Source of the DNA: Streptomyces sp. SID13726
Lineage (GTDB): Bacteria > Actinomycetota > Actinomycetes > Streptomycetales > Streptomycetaceae
Reading direction: 5' to 3'
NCBI RefSeq assembly: GCF_010548375.1
Contig: NZ_JAAGLY010000027.1
Coordinates: 1 to 64,000, forward strand
DNA: 64,000 nt
Positions 15,047 through 23,425 of the stretch are shown in pieces; the stretch's first letter is position 1; every line of letters begins with the position of its first letter. The notes under the pieces were generated by a model. That model did not search any database. It saw only the letters and a program-made list of their open reading frames with translations, and was not told the origin of the DNA. The position numbers and the translations under genes are program-made.

Positions 15047-16983
15047 CGGAGACTGTCGGCTCGTTCTTCGGCCAGACCTTCGGCTCGGTGCACAGCGGCG
15101 GCGGGAACCAGTACAACTTCCTCTTCCAGGAGGCCGCGTCCCGGCTGCGCGAGCAGGCCCGCAGGCGCACCATCGCCGAGGAGGACCGCACACACCTCGC
15201 CGAGCGGTTCGTGCCTCCTCCCGGCCTCCAGCGGGCCCGCGCCCGTCTTGAGCAGAGCCACACCGTGCTGATCAGTGGCCCGTCCGGCAGCGGCCGGCGT
15301 ACCGCGGCTCTCATGCTGCTGCACGACCTGGCCGAGACCGGCGGCACGCTGCACGAGCTCCCCGACACCTCCGACGACGACACCGTCTCGTCCCCGCTCG
15401 ACACGCGTGCCGTCAACGACGGGGATCGGCTGCTCCTGGACCTCTCGGAGGTGGAGGAGGCCAGGTACATCGACGTCCAGAACGCGCTGTCCGACTTCCG
15501 TGCCGGTCTCGGCACGCGGGGAGCCCACCTCGCGGTCGTCCTGCCGCACCGGCTCGGCTATCTGCTGAAGGACGAGTTGAAGCGGCTCACGGTGGAGATC
15601 GGCCGGCCTCCCGCGCGACGCGTGCTGGCCCGCCGGCTGCGATGCGACGGCGTTCCGTTCGAGAAGGCGGAGCTGAACGAGTCCGCGCTCGGCAAGTTCC
15701 TCACGCACGCGTCGATGCGCGACGTGGCCGATCTCGCCGACGGGATCCGGAAGTTCCGCGACTCCTCGCCGGCCGACCGTGGCTTCCCGCACTGGCTCGC
15801 CGACGCCCTGCCCCGCCAACAGGACCAGAGCGCCCGAGTGGCGACGGACCTCGCGGGCGAACAGAGCGGTCGGCACAAGGCGTTGCTGCTCTCCCTCGCC
15901 GTGTTCCATGAGACGGCCCCGGGCGCGGTGCTCCAGGCAGCCAACTTCCTGCTCGGTCTCCTCAGCCATCCGCCGGACACCACACCCCGCCTGGACCGGG
16001 CCGACCTGCACACCGAACTCTCCGCCATCACGGCCGAGACGAGCGCGAACGGCCGGGTGAGCTTCAGCGTCCCGGAGTACGACCGGGGCGTACGGAACCA
16101 CTTCTGGACCTATCTCCCGGACATCCGGCGGCAGTTGCGCGACTGGTTCCAGGTCTGCCTGACCGAGCTGACCCTGTCGGCGGACGACCGGACCGGGGCC
16201 GTGAACCGCTTCGCCGAGCAGAGTCTTCGTACGGACCGCCCCGAAGACCTGACCTGGCTGGCGGAGCAGTGGACGTCGAGGCAGGCCCCGGTCCGTCTCA
16301 TCCCGGACGCCGCCCAGGTACTCGCCCGCGGCCTCGACGACGAACGGCACGGGCGTTACTTCCGGCAGCGGATCTACGACTGGGCCACCTCCGGGGAAAC
16401 GGTCGACCGGCTCCGGCAGGTGCTCGTGGTGGTGTGTGCCGAGACCATGGCCCGCTCCCACCCCGACCAGGCTCTGGTGCGCCTGCACCACCTGGCCCGC
16501 CGGTCCAGCGGGCAGGTGGCCGCCGATGCCCGCGCGGCCCTGCTGAGGCTGACGGGCTCGGACCGCCGCCTCTATCGCAGGATGCTCGACCGGCTGAGCA
16601 CCGGCATCGCCCATGGTCCGTGGGGCAAGGACCGCGACCTGTTCCTGGAACTCGCCGATCCCGTACGGCTGATCGGCTACCGCGACGTCCGGGACTCCCT
16701 GGTCTCCTGCTGGACCGGCGTACTGCTCCGGCCCGTCGACTCCTGGTGCGTCCCCTTGTCCAGGTGGCTGACCGCCGCCGAGGACGTCCGCCATCGGGAC
16801 CTCGTCCTGCGTGTCCTGTCCGCCTCCTGCGCCAGGGACGTCCGGGTCTCCGGGCAGCTGTACCGGGTGGCTCTGCGCTGGGCGGGTGCCGGTGGTGGTG
16901 CCGAGCGCCCGCGGACCGTCGCTCACCTGCTGCGGAGGATCAACAGCGATCAGGGCATCGAGACCTACGACCACGCCGTCTGA
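15043..16983 (+). CDS. Large NTPase-like protein (possible STAND sensor) with variant Walker A
   Basis: 646 residues. It starts with GTG overlapping the TIR stop. Residues 10-28 carry GQTFGSVHSGGGNQYNFLF; the piece HSGGGNQYN (17-25) matches HTGPGDQIN in the TIR protein tail. The nucleotide-binding loop is VLISGPSGSGRRTAALML (residues 75-92), where the Walker A Lys-Ser/Thr pair is replaced by Arg-Arg before a Thr. A Walker B-like strand RLLLDLSEVEE lies at 129-139. The remaining 450 residues are helical and repeat-like, with no recognised domain. The layout (short motif, P-loop domain, helical region) fits a STAND-type sensor that recruits an effector. ATP use is uncertain because the Lys is missing. 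The function is inferred from context. Confidence 0.7.
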   Translation: MTETVGSFFGQTFGSVHSGGGNQYNFLFQEAASRLREQARRRTIAEEDRTHLAERFVPPPGLQRARARLEQSHTVLISGPSGSGRRTAALMLLHDLAETGGTLHELPDTSDDDTVSSPLDTRAVNDGDRLLLDLSEVEEARYIDVQNALSDFRAGLGTRGAHLAVVLPHRLGYLLKDELKRLTVEIGRPPARRVLARRLRCDGVPFEKAELNESALGKFLTHASMRDVADLADGIRKFRDSSPADRGFPHWLADALPRQQDQSARVATDLAGEQSGRHKALLLSLAVFHETAPGAVLQAANFLLGLLSHPPDTTPRLDRADLHTELSAITAETSANGRVSFSVPEYDRGVRNHFWTYLPDIRRQLRDWFQVCLTELTLSADDRTGAVNRFAEQSLRTDRPEDLTWLAEQWTSRQAPVRLIPDAAQVLARGLDDERHGRYFRQRIYDWATSGETVDRLRQVLVVVCAETMARSHPDQALVRLHHLARRSSGQVAADARAALLRLTGSDRRLYRRMLDRLSTGIAHGPWGKDRDLFLELADPVRLIGYRDVRDSLVSCWTGVLLRPVDSWCVPLSRWLTAAEDVRHRDLVLRVLSASCARDVRVSGQLYRVALRWAGAGGGAERPRTVAHLLRRINSDQGIETYDHAV

Positions 16984-17008
16984 CACCGAACGATCATCGG
17001 GGGCTTTC

Positions 17009-18124
17009 ATGAGTTCTGGACACCGGACGATGACGCTCTTCGTCACCGTCATCCTGGGGATGATCCTCGTCATCCTCGGCCTGAGCGCCGGCTGGCCGAT
17101 CTGGGCCTGGCCCACCATGGCCGCCCTGTTGCTGGTGGTGGGGGTGGTGACCCACAGGATCCTCGCTCCGGCACCGGAGGCGTTCCCTCGGGCCCTGCTG
17201 GCGGAACCCGATCTGCCCGAACCGGTGCGGCAGGAGCACCGGGTCGCCCATGTGGCGCTTCCCAGTTCCGTCGCGGACTACGACTTCTCGTTCTCCGCCA
17301 CGGTGCGCTGGCTCGTGCTGGACGCACCCGAGGACGCGCCCTACGTCAATCCCGCCGGTCTCGCGGTCGATGCCGTGCTCCAGCGGGCTCGGGTGGTGAC
17401 GGCCCAGCAGCCGCCTCATCGGAGCGCGTTCACGCAGCATCAGCTCGACGGCGCTCTCGCGACCATGCGCACCGACTCCACCGGGCGGATCATGGCCATG
17501 GCCCAGGACGTCGTCCTCAGCCTTCCGGAGCTCGACCGCGAACGGCTCGCCAAGCTCGCGGGGGTCCGCAAGGACGAGGACGTCTGGGAACACGAACGCA
17601 ACTACGAACGCAACAAGCGCACCTATCTCGGCGACGACGTCCTCAAGGACACCGGCAGCGCCGTCGTGTGGTGGCTGTCCCGCAACGAGACGGAGGTGGA
17701 GGGGGCGGTCGACCGGATCGGTCTGCTGGCGCGTCTGTCCGCGGCGGCCAACAACGACGAGGTGGCGCCGCCGTTCGAACATCTGGTGTCGGTGCCGAGC
17801 GCTCCGCACATGAACGGGGCGGCGCGGGGGCACGAGCCGTACGACTGGCAGCAGGCGTTCGGCCCCGGTCACACACCCGCGGGGAACGGCTCGGAGCCCG
17901 AGCCGTCCGTCGACTCCCTGCTGACCTGGTTCGGTTTCTCAGCCGACGACCCAGACGTCGTCCTGTTCGCGGAACGGCTCGTCGGTCTCGCGCGGGTCCA
18001 CGGCAAGTCCGCGGCGGCCGACGAGATCAGGCGCCGGTTCGCCGTGGACCACGCCGATGAGAACGAGGGCGACGGGCCGGAACGTCCTCAGTCGCCCGAG
18101 CCGGACGACTCACCGGACCTGTGA
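17009..18124 (+). CDS. Membrane-anchored protein of unknown function
   Basis: 371 residues. Two N-terminal transmembrane helices (LFVTVILGMILVILGLSAGW and WPTMAALLLVVGVV) are followed by a long soluble part. That part contains a helical region with charged repeats (WEHERNYERNKRTYLGDD), and the last 60 residues are acidic and Pro-rich. I do not recognise the soluble domain; the first part is loosely like membrane-scaffold (SPFH-type) proteins, but I cannot support that. The ATG at 17009 follows GGGGG. It lies 25 bp after the NTPase gene in the same run, so it may position the TIR/NTPase pair at the membrane. A strong terminator follows. Confidence 0.7.
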   Translation: MSSGHRTMTLFVTVILGMILVILGLSAGWPIWAWPTMAALLLVVGVVTHRILAPAPEAFPRALLAEPDLPEPVRQEHRVAHVALPSSVADYDFSFSATVRWLVLDAPEDAPYVNPAGLAVDAVLQRARVVTAQQPPHRSAFTQHQLDGALATMRTDSTGRIMAMAQDVVLSLPELDRERLAKLAGVRKDEDVWEHERNYERNKRTYLGDDVLKDTGSAVVWWLSRNETEVEGAVDRIGLLARLSAAANNDEVAPPFEHLVSVPSAPHMNGAARGHEPYDWQQAFGPGHTPAGNGSEPEPSVDSLLTWFGFSADDPDVVLFAERLVGLARVHGKSAAADEIRRRFAVDHADENEGDGPERPQSPEPDDSPDL

Positions 18125-18130
18125 AACGCC

Positions 18131-18162
18131 GAGGCCCGGCGTCCCCAAGGACACCGGGCCTC
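18131..18162. terminator. Terminator between the island and metK
   Basis: GAGGCCCGGCGTCC at 18131-18144 pairs with GGACACCGGGCCTC at 18149-18162, with one mismatch and a four-base loop CCAA. It lies between convergent genes, so it can serve both. Confidence 0.85.
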
Positions 18163-18187
18163 ACCACACACCGGGAAACCGAAGGAC

Positions 18188-19396
18188 CTACAGCCCCGCA
18201 GCCTTCCGCAGCGCCTCCACCCGGTCCGTCTTCTCCCACGTGAACTCGGGCAGCTCCCGGCCGAAGTGGCCGTACGCCGCCGTCAGGGAGTAGATCGGGC
18301 GCAGCAGGTCGAGGTCGCGGATGATCGCGGCCGGGCGGAGGTCGAAGACCTCGTCGATCGCCTTCTCGATCCGGTCGGTGTCGACCTTGGCCGTGCCGAA
18401 GGTCTCCACGAAGAGACCGACCGGCTCGGCCTTGCCGATGGCGTATGCGACCTGGACCTCGCAGCGGGACGCGAGACCCGCGGCGACGACGTTCTTGGCG
18501 ACCCAGCGCATCGCGTACGCCGCCGAGCGGTCCACCTTGGACGGGTCCTTGCCGGAGAAGGCGCCGCCGCCGTGGCGGGCGTAGCCGCCGTAGGTGTCGA
18601 TGATGATCTTGCGACCCGTGAGGCCGGCGTCGCCCATCGGGCCGCCGATCTCGAAGCGGCCGGTCGGGTTGACCAGGAGACGGTAGTTGTCCGTGTCCAG
18701 CTTGATGCCCTCGTCCAGGAGCGCCTTGAGCTCCGGCTCCACGACGAACTCGCGGATATCGGGGGCCAGCAGGGACTCCAGGTCGATGTCGGACGCGTGC
18801 TGCGAGGAGACCACGACCGTGTCGAGACGGACGGCCTTGTCGCCGTCGTACTCGATGGTGACCTGCGTCTTGCCGTCGGGGCGCAGGTAGGGGATGGTGC
18901 CGTTCTTGCGGACCTCGGACAGGCGCTTCGCGAGGCGGTGCGCCAGGAAGATCGGCAGCGGCATCAGGGTCGGGGTCTCGTCGGTCGCGTAACCGAACAT
19001 GAGGCCCTGGTCGCCCGCGCCCTGCTTGTCGAGCTCGTCCTCGTCGCCCTCGACCCGCTTCTCATAGGCGGTGTCGACGCCCTGCGCGATGTCCGGGGAC
19101 TGCGCGCCGATCGACACCGAGACGCCGCAGGAGGCGCCGTCGAAGCCCTTCTTGGAGGAGTCGTAGCCGATCTCGAGGATCTTCTCGCGCACCAGCTGGG
19201 CGATCGGCGCGTAGGTCTTGGTGGTGACCTCACCGGCCACGTGCACAAGACCCGTGGTGATCAGGGTCTCGACGGCTACCCGGGAGGTCGGGTCCTCCTT
19301 GAGGAGCGCGTCGAGGATGGTGTCACTGATCTGGTCAGCGATCTTGTCGGGGTGGCCCTCGGTCACGGACTCCGAGGTGAACAGACGACGGGACAC
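18188..19396 (-). CDS. metK: S-adenosylmethionine synthase
   Basis: 402 residues, full length. It makes SAM from methionine and ATP. Motifs: FTSESVTEGHPDKIADQISD (active-site His and Asp), GAGDQGLMFGYATDET, GGGAFSGKDPSKVDRSAAY and the C-terminal GHFGRE. The start is GTG with GGGAG four bases upstream. In most streptomycetes I recall priA next to metK, so the 5-kb XRE-TIR-NTPase run is an insert here. The 240-bp gap upstream (19397-19636) has no gene and no SAM riboswitch that I can recognise. Confidence 0.97.
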   Translation of the reverse strand: MSRRLFTSESVTEGHPDKIADQISDTILDALLKEDPTSRVAVETLITTGLVHVAGEVTTKTYAPIAQLVREKILEIGYDSSKKGFDGASCGVSVSIGAQSPDIAQGVDTAYEKRVEGDEDELDKQGAGDQGLMFGYATDETPTLMPLPIFLAHRLAKRLSEVRKNGTIPYLRPDGKTQVTIEYDGDKAVRLDTVVVSSQHASDIDLESLLAPDIREFVVEPELKALLDEGIKLDTDNYRLLVNPTGRFEIGGPMGDAGLTGRKIIIDTYGGYARHGGGAFSGKDPSKVDRSAAYAMRWVAKNVVAAGLASRCEVQVAYAIGKAEPVGLFVETFGTAKVDTDRIEKAIDEVFDLRPAAIIRDLDLLRPIYSLTAAYGHFGRELPEFTWEKTDRVEALRKAAGL

Positions 19397-19636
19397 AACG
19401 CTCCCTGGGGTTGCAGCGGCTGCTGGCTGATCATTGGCGGACGGGCTCGGGGGCTGCGCCCGGCGCCGTCCGAGAACAGTTTATCGGTCGTGCTCGGCCA
19501 CCGGCCCCCCTGTCTCGTCACTCGGGAGGGCTGTGACCTGCGGCACGGGCATTGTGCCCAATTCCTGGTGGGCTTGACCAGGGGCGCCACGCCTCCACGG
19601 CAGAGGTCCGAGGTGACCGAGAAGCGAATGAAACAG

Positions 19637-20839
19637 TCAGTCGAGCCGCCGCGTCACCAGGTCCCAGACGATTTCGGCCAGGGCTTCCTTGGGCCCGTAC
19701 GGCACCGGCGTCTCGCTGCCGTCGGCGCCCAGCACCACCGCTTCGTTCTCCTCGGACCCGAAGGTCTTACGCTCGCCCACCTCGTTGACGACGAGCAGGT
19801 CGCAGCCCTTGCGCGCCAGCTTCGTACGGCCGTTGGCCAGGACGTCGTCGGTCTCGGCGGCGAAGCCGACTATCACCTGGCCGGCGCGGGCGCGGTCGGC
19901 AGAGATCTCGGCGAGGATGTCCGGATTCCGCACCAGGGCGATGGGCTCGGGCTCCTGGTCGTCCTTCTTCTTGATCTTCCCGGCGGCGTACGTCTGCGGG
20001 CGGAAGTCCGCGACCGCCGCGGCCATGACGACCGCGTCGGCGTCCGCGGCCGCCTTCAGAACCGCCTCGCGCAGTTGTACGGCCGTCCCGACGGGCACGA
20101 CGTCCACGCCTGCCGGGTCCGGCAGCCCGGTGTTCGCCGAGACGAGCGTGACCCGGGCCCCGCGCGCGGCGGCGGTGCGGGCGAGGGCGTAACCCTGCTT
20201 GCCGGAGGAGCGGTTGCCGAGGAAGCGGACCGGGTCGAGGGGCTCGCGGGTGCCGCCCGCGCTGACGACGACGTGCCGCCCGGCGAGGTCGGGCTCCCGT
20301 ACTCCCCTGGCCAGTACACGGCGGCAGACCTCGAAGATCTCCGCCGGGTCAGGCAGCCGCCCCTTGCCGGTGTCGACGCCGGTCAGCCGGCCGACGGCCG
20401 GTTCGATGACGACGGCGCCGCGGCGGCGCAGCGTCGCCACGTTCTCCTGGGTGGCCGGGTGTTCCCACATCTCCGTGTGCATGGCGGGCGCGAAGAGGAC
20501 CGGGCAGCGGGCGGTGAGGAGGGTGTTGGTGAGCAGGTCGTCCGCGAGGCCGTGGGCGGCCTTGGCGAGCATGTCGGCGGTGGCCGGGGCGACGACGACC
20601 AGGTCGGCGTGTTGCCCGATGCGGACGTGCGGGACCTCGTGGACGCCGTCCCAGACCTCGGTCGAGACCGGCTTGCCGGAGAGGGCGGACCATGTGGCCG
20701 CGCCGACGAAGTGGAGGGCGGAGGCGGTGGGCACCACGCGGACGTCATGGCCCGACTCGGTCAGTCTGCGCAGCAGCTCACACGCCTTGTACGCGGCGAT
20801 GCCGCCGCTGACCCCCAGAACGACCCTCGGCTTGTCCAC
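19637..20839 (-). CDS. coaBC: Bifunctional phosphopantothenoylcysteine decarboxylase/synthetase (CoaBC)
   Basis: 400 residues. It converts 4'-phosphopantothenate to phosphopantetheine in CoA synthesis. The N-terminal half is the flavoprotein decarboxylase (VVLGVSGGIAAYKACELLRR; PAMHTEMW; the HVRIGQHADL region with the active His). The C-terminal half is the synthetase (VVVSAGGTREPLDPVRFLGN, the Cys-lacking lid, and KKKDDQEPEPIALVRNPDIL). The start is GTG at 20839 with AGGAGG four bases upstream; an ATG five codons earlier has no site. It follows rpoZ in a standard actinobacterial order. Confidence 0.96.
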   Translation of the reverse strand: MDKPRVVLGVSGGIAAYKACELLRRLTESGHDVRVVPTASALHFVGAATWSALSGKPVSTEVWDGVHEVPHVRIGQHADLVVVAPATADMLAKAAHGLADDLLTNTLLTARCPVLFAPAMHTEMWEHPATQENVATLRRRGAVVIEPAVGRLTGVDTGKGRLPDPAEIFEVCRRVLARGVREPDLAGRHVVVSAGGTREPLDPVRFLGNRSSGKQGYALARTAAARGARVTLVSANTGLPDPAGVDVVPVGTAVQLREAVLKAAADADAVVMAAAVADFRPQTYAAGKIKKKDDQEPEPIALVRNPDILAEISADRARAGQVIVGFAAETDDVLANGRTKLARKGCDLLVVNEVGERKTFGSEENEAVVLGADGSETPVPYGPKEALAEIVWDLVTRRLD

Positions 20840-20881
20840 CGGGCCTCCTCCCACTCGTCGAAGCTACGGCTCCATCACACA

Positions 20882-20916
20882 CCACAGGCCCGACAGTCGC
20901 GCTGCCGGGCCTGTGG
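20882..20916 (-). terminator. Hairpin between rpoZ and coaBC
   Basis: CCACAGGCCCG at 20882-20892 pairs perfectly with CGGGCCTGTGG at 20906-20916 across a 13-base loop. It lies 29 bp after the rpoZ stop and could stop or attenuate readthrough into coaBC. Confidence 0.8.
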
Positions 20917-20944
20917 ATAAGTCAGCGAAAAGCTGAAAGTACTA

Positions 20945-21217
20945 CTACTGCGCCGGACCCTCGATGGCCTCGGACGTCAGCAGACCCGCGTTGATCTCGC
21001 GGAGGGCGATCGAGAGCGGCTTCTCGTGGACGTGGGTGTCCACCAGCGGACCGACGTACTCAAGCAGGCCCTCGCCGAGCTGCGAGTAGTACGCGTTGAT
21101 CTGGCGGGCCCGCTTGGCCGCGTAGATCACGAGGCTGTACTTCGAGTCGGTGGCCTCGAGGAGCTCGTCGATCGGCGGGTTGATGATGCCCTCGGGCGCG
21201 GAGATGGAAGAGGACAC
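20945..21217 (-). CDS. rpoZ: RNA polymerase omega subunit
   Basis: 90 residues. It helps assembly and stability of RNA polymerase by embracing the beta-prime C-terminus. Conserved core: PPIDELLEATDSKYSLVIYA followed by AKRARQINAYY. The C-terminal part ends LREINAGLLTSEAIEG. The start is GTG with GGAAGG six bases upstream. It lies just downstream of gmk on the same strand (28-bp gap), the usual gmk-rpoZ-coaBC order. Confidence 0.96.
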   Translation of the reverse strand: MSSSISAPEGIINPPIDELLEATDSKYSLVIYAAKRARQINAYYSQLGEGLLEYVGPLVDTHVHEKPLSIALREINAGLLTSEAIEGPAQ

Positions 21218-21245
21218 GCTCTACCTTCCGAAGTGGGATAAAAGA

Positions 21246-21839
21246 TCAGACAACTTCCATCAAGGCTAGCAGCTCACGTGCTACGTCCTCGACGGAGGTG
21301 TTGACCAGGGTCGTGTCGAACTCGGCCTCGGCGGCCAGCTCGACCTTGGCGGCCTCGAGACGGCGCTCGATGACCTCCTTGGATTCGGTGCCCCGACCGG
21401 TGAGCCGGCGCACCAGCTCCTCCCAGCTCGGCGGGGCCAGGAAGACCAGCTGCGCCTCCGGCATGGACTCGCGGACCAGCCGCGCGCCCTGCAGGTCGAT
21501 CTCAAGGAGCACGGGCTCGCCCCGGTCGAGCCGCTCGATCACGGCCGCACGCGGCGTGCCGTAGCGGTTGCCGGCGAACTCGGCCCACTCCAGCAGCTCG
21601 CCGTTGGCGATCAGCTTGTCCATCTCCTCGTCGGTGACGAAGAAGTACTGGACTCCGTGCTTCTCACCGGGGCGTGGCCTGCGGGTCGTCGCCGACACCG
21701 AGAGCCAGACCTCGGGGTGTTCCTTGCGCATATGAGCGACGACCGTGCTCTTGCCGACCCCTGAGGGGCCGGAGAGCACGGTCAGCCGCGGACGTACGTC
21801 CGGGGGCTCGGGGGTCGTCCCCCGGAATGTTGCAGCCAT
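21246..21839 (-). CDS. gmk: Guanylate kinase
   Basis: 197 residues. It phosphorylates GMP to GDP with ATP. Motifs: LTVLSGPSGVGKSTVVAHM (P-loop), LSVSATTRRPRPGEKHGVQY (GMP-binding Arg residues), and LLEIDLQGARLVRE with the following lid. The first 18 residues (ATFRGTTPEPPDVRPR) are a streptomycete extension. It is the middle gene of the IHF-gmk-rpoZ-coaBC group on the minus strand. Confidence 0.97.
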   Translation of the reverse strand: MAATFRGTTPEPPDVRPRLTVLSGPSGVGKSTVVAHMRKEHPEVWLSVSATTRRPRPGEKHGVQYFFVTDEEMDKLIANGELLEWAEFAGNRYGTPRAAVIERLDRGEPVLLEIDLQGARLVRESMPEAQLVFLAPPSWEELVRRLTGRGTESKEVIERRLEAAKVELAAEAEFDTTLVNTSVEDVARELLALMEVV

Positions 21840-21899
21840 GCAGCGATTATTCCAGCAATCCCGGAGTGCCCGGGACTCCCCGTCCGGAGAGCATCCGGT

Positions 21900-22223
21900 T
21901 CAGGAACCGGTGCTGCCGAACTCACGCTCCAGGGAAGCGATCTGGTTGGAACCGAGGCCGCGTACACGACGGCTCTCGGAGATGCCCAGTCGCTCCATGA
22001 TCTGCTTGGCGCGGACCTTGCCCACGCCCGGCAGGGACTCGAGCAGCGCGGAGACCTTCATCTTGCCGATGACGTCGTTCTCCTGGCCCTGCTTGATGAC
22101 CTCGTGCAGGGAGGCGCCGGAGTGCTTGAGTCGATTCTTGACCTCGGCCCGCTCCCGGCGAGCCGCGGCGGCCTTTTCGAGCGCGGCTGCGCGCTGTTCA
22201 GGGGTAAGGGGCGGAAGAGCCAC
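21900..22223 (-). CDS. Actinobacterial integration host factor (sIHF type)
   Basis: 107 residues from GTG at 22223: VALPPLTPEQRAAALEKAAA and onward. It is unrelated in fold to E. coli IHF; it has an N-terminal helix and a helix-two-turn-helix part (SLPGVGKVRAKQIMERLGIS) that binds DNA. Known members (sIHF of S. coelicolor, mIHF of mycobacteria) shape the nucleoid and affect sporulation and secondary metabolism. The C-terminal SNQIASLEREFG is conserved. The start gives the known 107-residue length, and GAGG lies in the leader. Confidence 0.95.
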   Translation of the reverse strand: MALPPLTPEQRAAALEKAAAARRERAEVKNRLKHSGASLHEVIKQGQENDVIGKMKVSALLESLPGVGKVRAKQIMERLGISESRRVRGLGSNQIASLEREFGSTGS

Positions 22224-22333
22224 GCCTACGTCACCTCGGATGTCGAACTGTCGGATACGGACCGGTGAGGAACCTAGTCGCCCCACACCTGGGGAGCTAC
22301 GAGCAACACGCTTGCCCGTTCACTCTGCGTCGG

Positions 22334-22362
22334 AGACTAGCGGCCAAGCGCGCCAGAGTCAG
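22334..22362 (-). promoter_or_regulatory. Possible promoter of the IHF gene
   Basis: On the minus strand, CTGACT (22362-22357) and TAGTCT (22339-22334) stand 17 bp apart, partly like sigma-70 -35 and -10 boxes. It lies about 110 bp upstream of the IHF start. The 356-bp region 22224-22579 holds no gene. Besides this candidate it contains the 22-bp repeat array. Confidence 0.35.
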
Positions 22363-22480
22363 CGAGAACAGCGGAAAAGTCCTGGTCAGCCTCCGTCAGG
22401 CCGGACATTTCAGACATACTGCCCCGGATTTGAGGATGTATTCAGACTCAAGCGGGCCTCGAACCACTCGTCGGAGGACT

Positions 22481-22546
22481 CGAACGACCGCGTCGAACAC
22501 CCGCGACGACCGTCACGAAGACCCATGACGACCGTCACGAACACCT
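22481..22546. repeat. Degenerate 22-bp triple repeat upstream of IHF, after pyrF
   Basis: Units 22481-22502, 22503-22524 and 22525-22546. Units 2 and 3 share the core GACGACCGTCACGAA; unit 1 has CGAACGACCGCGTCGAACA. An inverted fragment CGGTCGTCG follows at 22551. The array lies just after the pyrF stop and resembles the 21-bp array at 33445-33507 when read on the other strand. Confidence 0.6.
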
Positions 22547-22579
22547 CGCACGGTCGTCGCACGCGCGTCGCTCGATCTC

Positions 22580-23425
22580 CTATCCGGTCGCCGAGGCGGT
22601 CCGGATCTCCTCCGCGAACCGCTCGGCGGACGCCCGCAGCGCGCCGACGTCGGGCCCGTGCCGCAGCACCCCCCGGCTGACGTTCGGCACGACATTGCGG
22701 ATCGCCGCCCCGAAGACCCCGGGAAGATCGGCCGGAGTGGCCCCCTGGGCGCCCACGCCGGGCGCGAGGAGCGGACCGTTGATGTCCAGATCGTACGACG
22801 ACAGATCGCCGAGCGTGGCCCCTACTACGGCCCCGAAGGACCCCAGGGGCTCCTCCCCGGTGTTCTCGGCGGCCAGATGGGCCAGCATCGTCGCTCCGAC
22901 GTTCCGCCCGTCCGCGCGGACCGCGTGCTGGACCTCACCGCCCTCGGGGTTGGACGTGAGGGCGAGCACGAACAGACCCGCGCCGTTCTCGCGCGCGAGG
23001 GCGATCGCCGGCGACAGCGAGCCGTAGCCGAGATACGGCGACACGGTCAGCGCGTCCGAGAACAGCGGGGAGTCCTTGCGCAGGAACGCCTCGGCGTACG
23101 CGGCCATGGTCGAACCGATGTCACCGCGCTTGGCGTCCATGAGGACCAGCGCACCGGCCGACCGCGCCTCCTCGACGGTCTTCTCCAGTACGGCGACCCC
23201 GCGCGAGCCGAAGCGCTCGAAGAACGCGCTCTGCGGCTTGAAGACGGCGACCCGGTCGGACAGCGCCTCGACGACCGTGCGGCTGAACCGCTCCAGACCG
23301 GCCACGTCGTCGTTCAGGCCCCACTCGGTGAGCAGCGAGGCGTGCGGGTCGATGCCGACGCAGAGCGGGCCGCGCTCGTCCATGGCACGCCGCAGCCGGG
23401 CGCCGAAGGGCTCGTACGAGGTCAT
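22580..23425 (-). CDS. pyrF: Orotidine 5'-phosphate decarboxylase
   Basis: 281 residues, the long actinobacterial type. It makes UMP from OMP, the last step of the pathway. Motifs: LCVGIDPHASLL, FKPQSAFFERFG, LVLMDAKRGDIGSTMAAYAE (the catalytic Asp-Lys-Asp tetrad in DAKRGD) and LAPGVGAQG. The start overlaps the pyrD stop by 4 bp (ATGA). It is the last gene of the pyr cluster. Confidence 0.97.
   Translation of the reverse strand: MTSYEPFGARLRRAMDERGPLCVGIDPHASLLTEWGLNDDVAGLERFSRTVVEALSDRVAVFKPQSAFFERFGSRGVAVLEKTVEEARSAGALVLMDAKRGDIGSTMAAYAEAFLRKDSPLFSDALTVSPYLGYGSLSPAIALARENGAGLFVLALTSNPEGGEVQHAVRADGRNVGATMLAHLAAENTGEEPLGSFGAVVGATLGDLSSYDLDINGPLLAPGVGAQGATPADLPGVFGAAIRNVVPNVSRGVLRHGPDVGALRASAERFAEEIRTASATG

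Noticed and set aside
17009..18124. Calling the membrane protein an SPFH/band-7 scaffold
   Set aside because: Only a loose resemblance in the helical part; no signature I could verify by eye.
19397..19636. SAM riboswitch upstream of metK
   Set aside because: I looked for the SAM-I/SAM-IV core and pairing and could not find it; a covariance search would decide.
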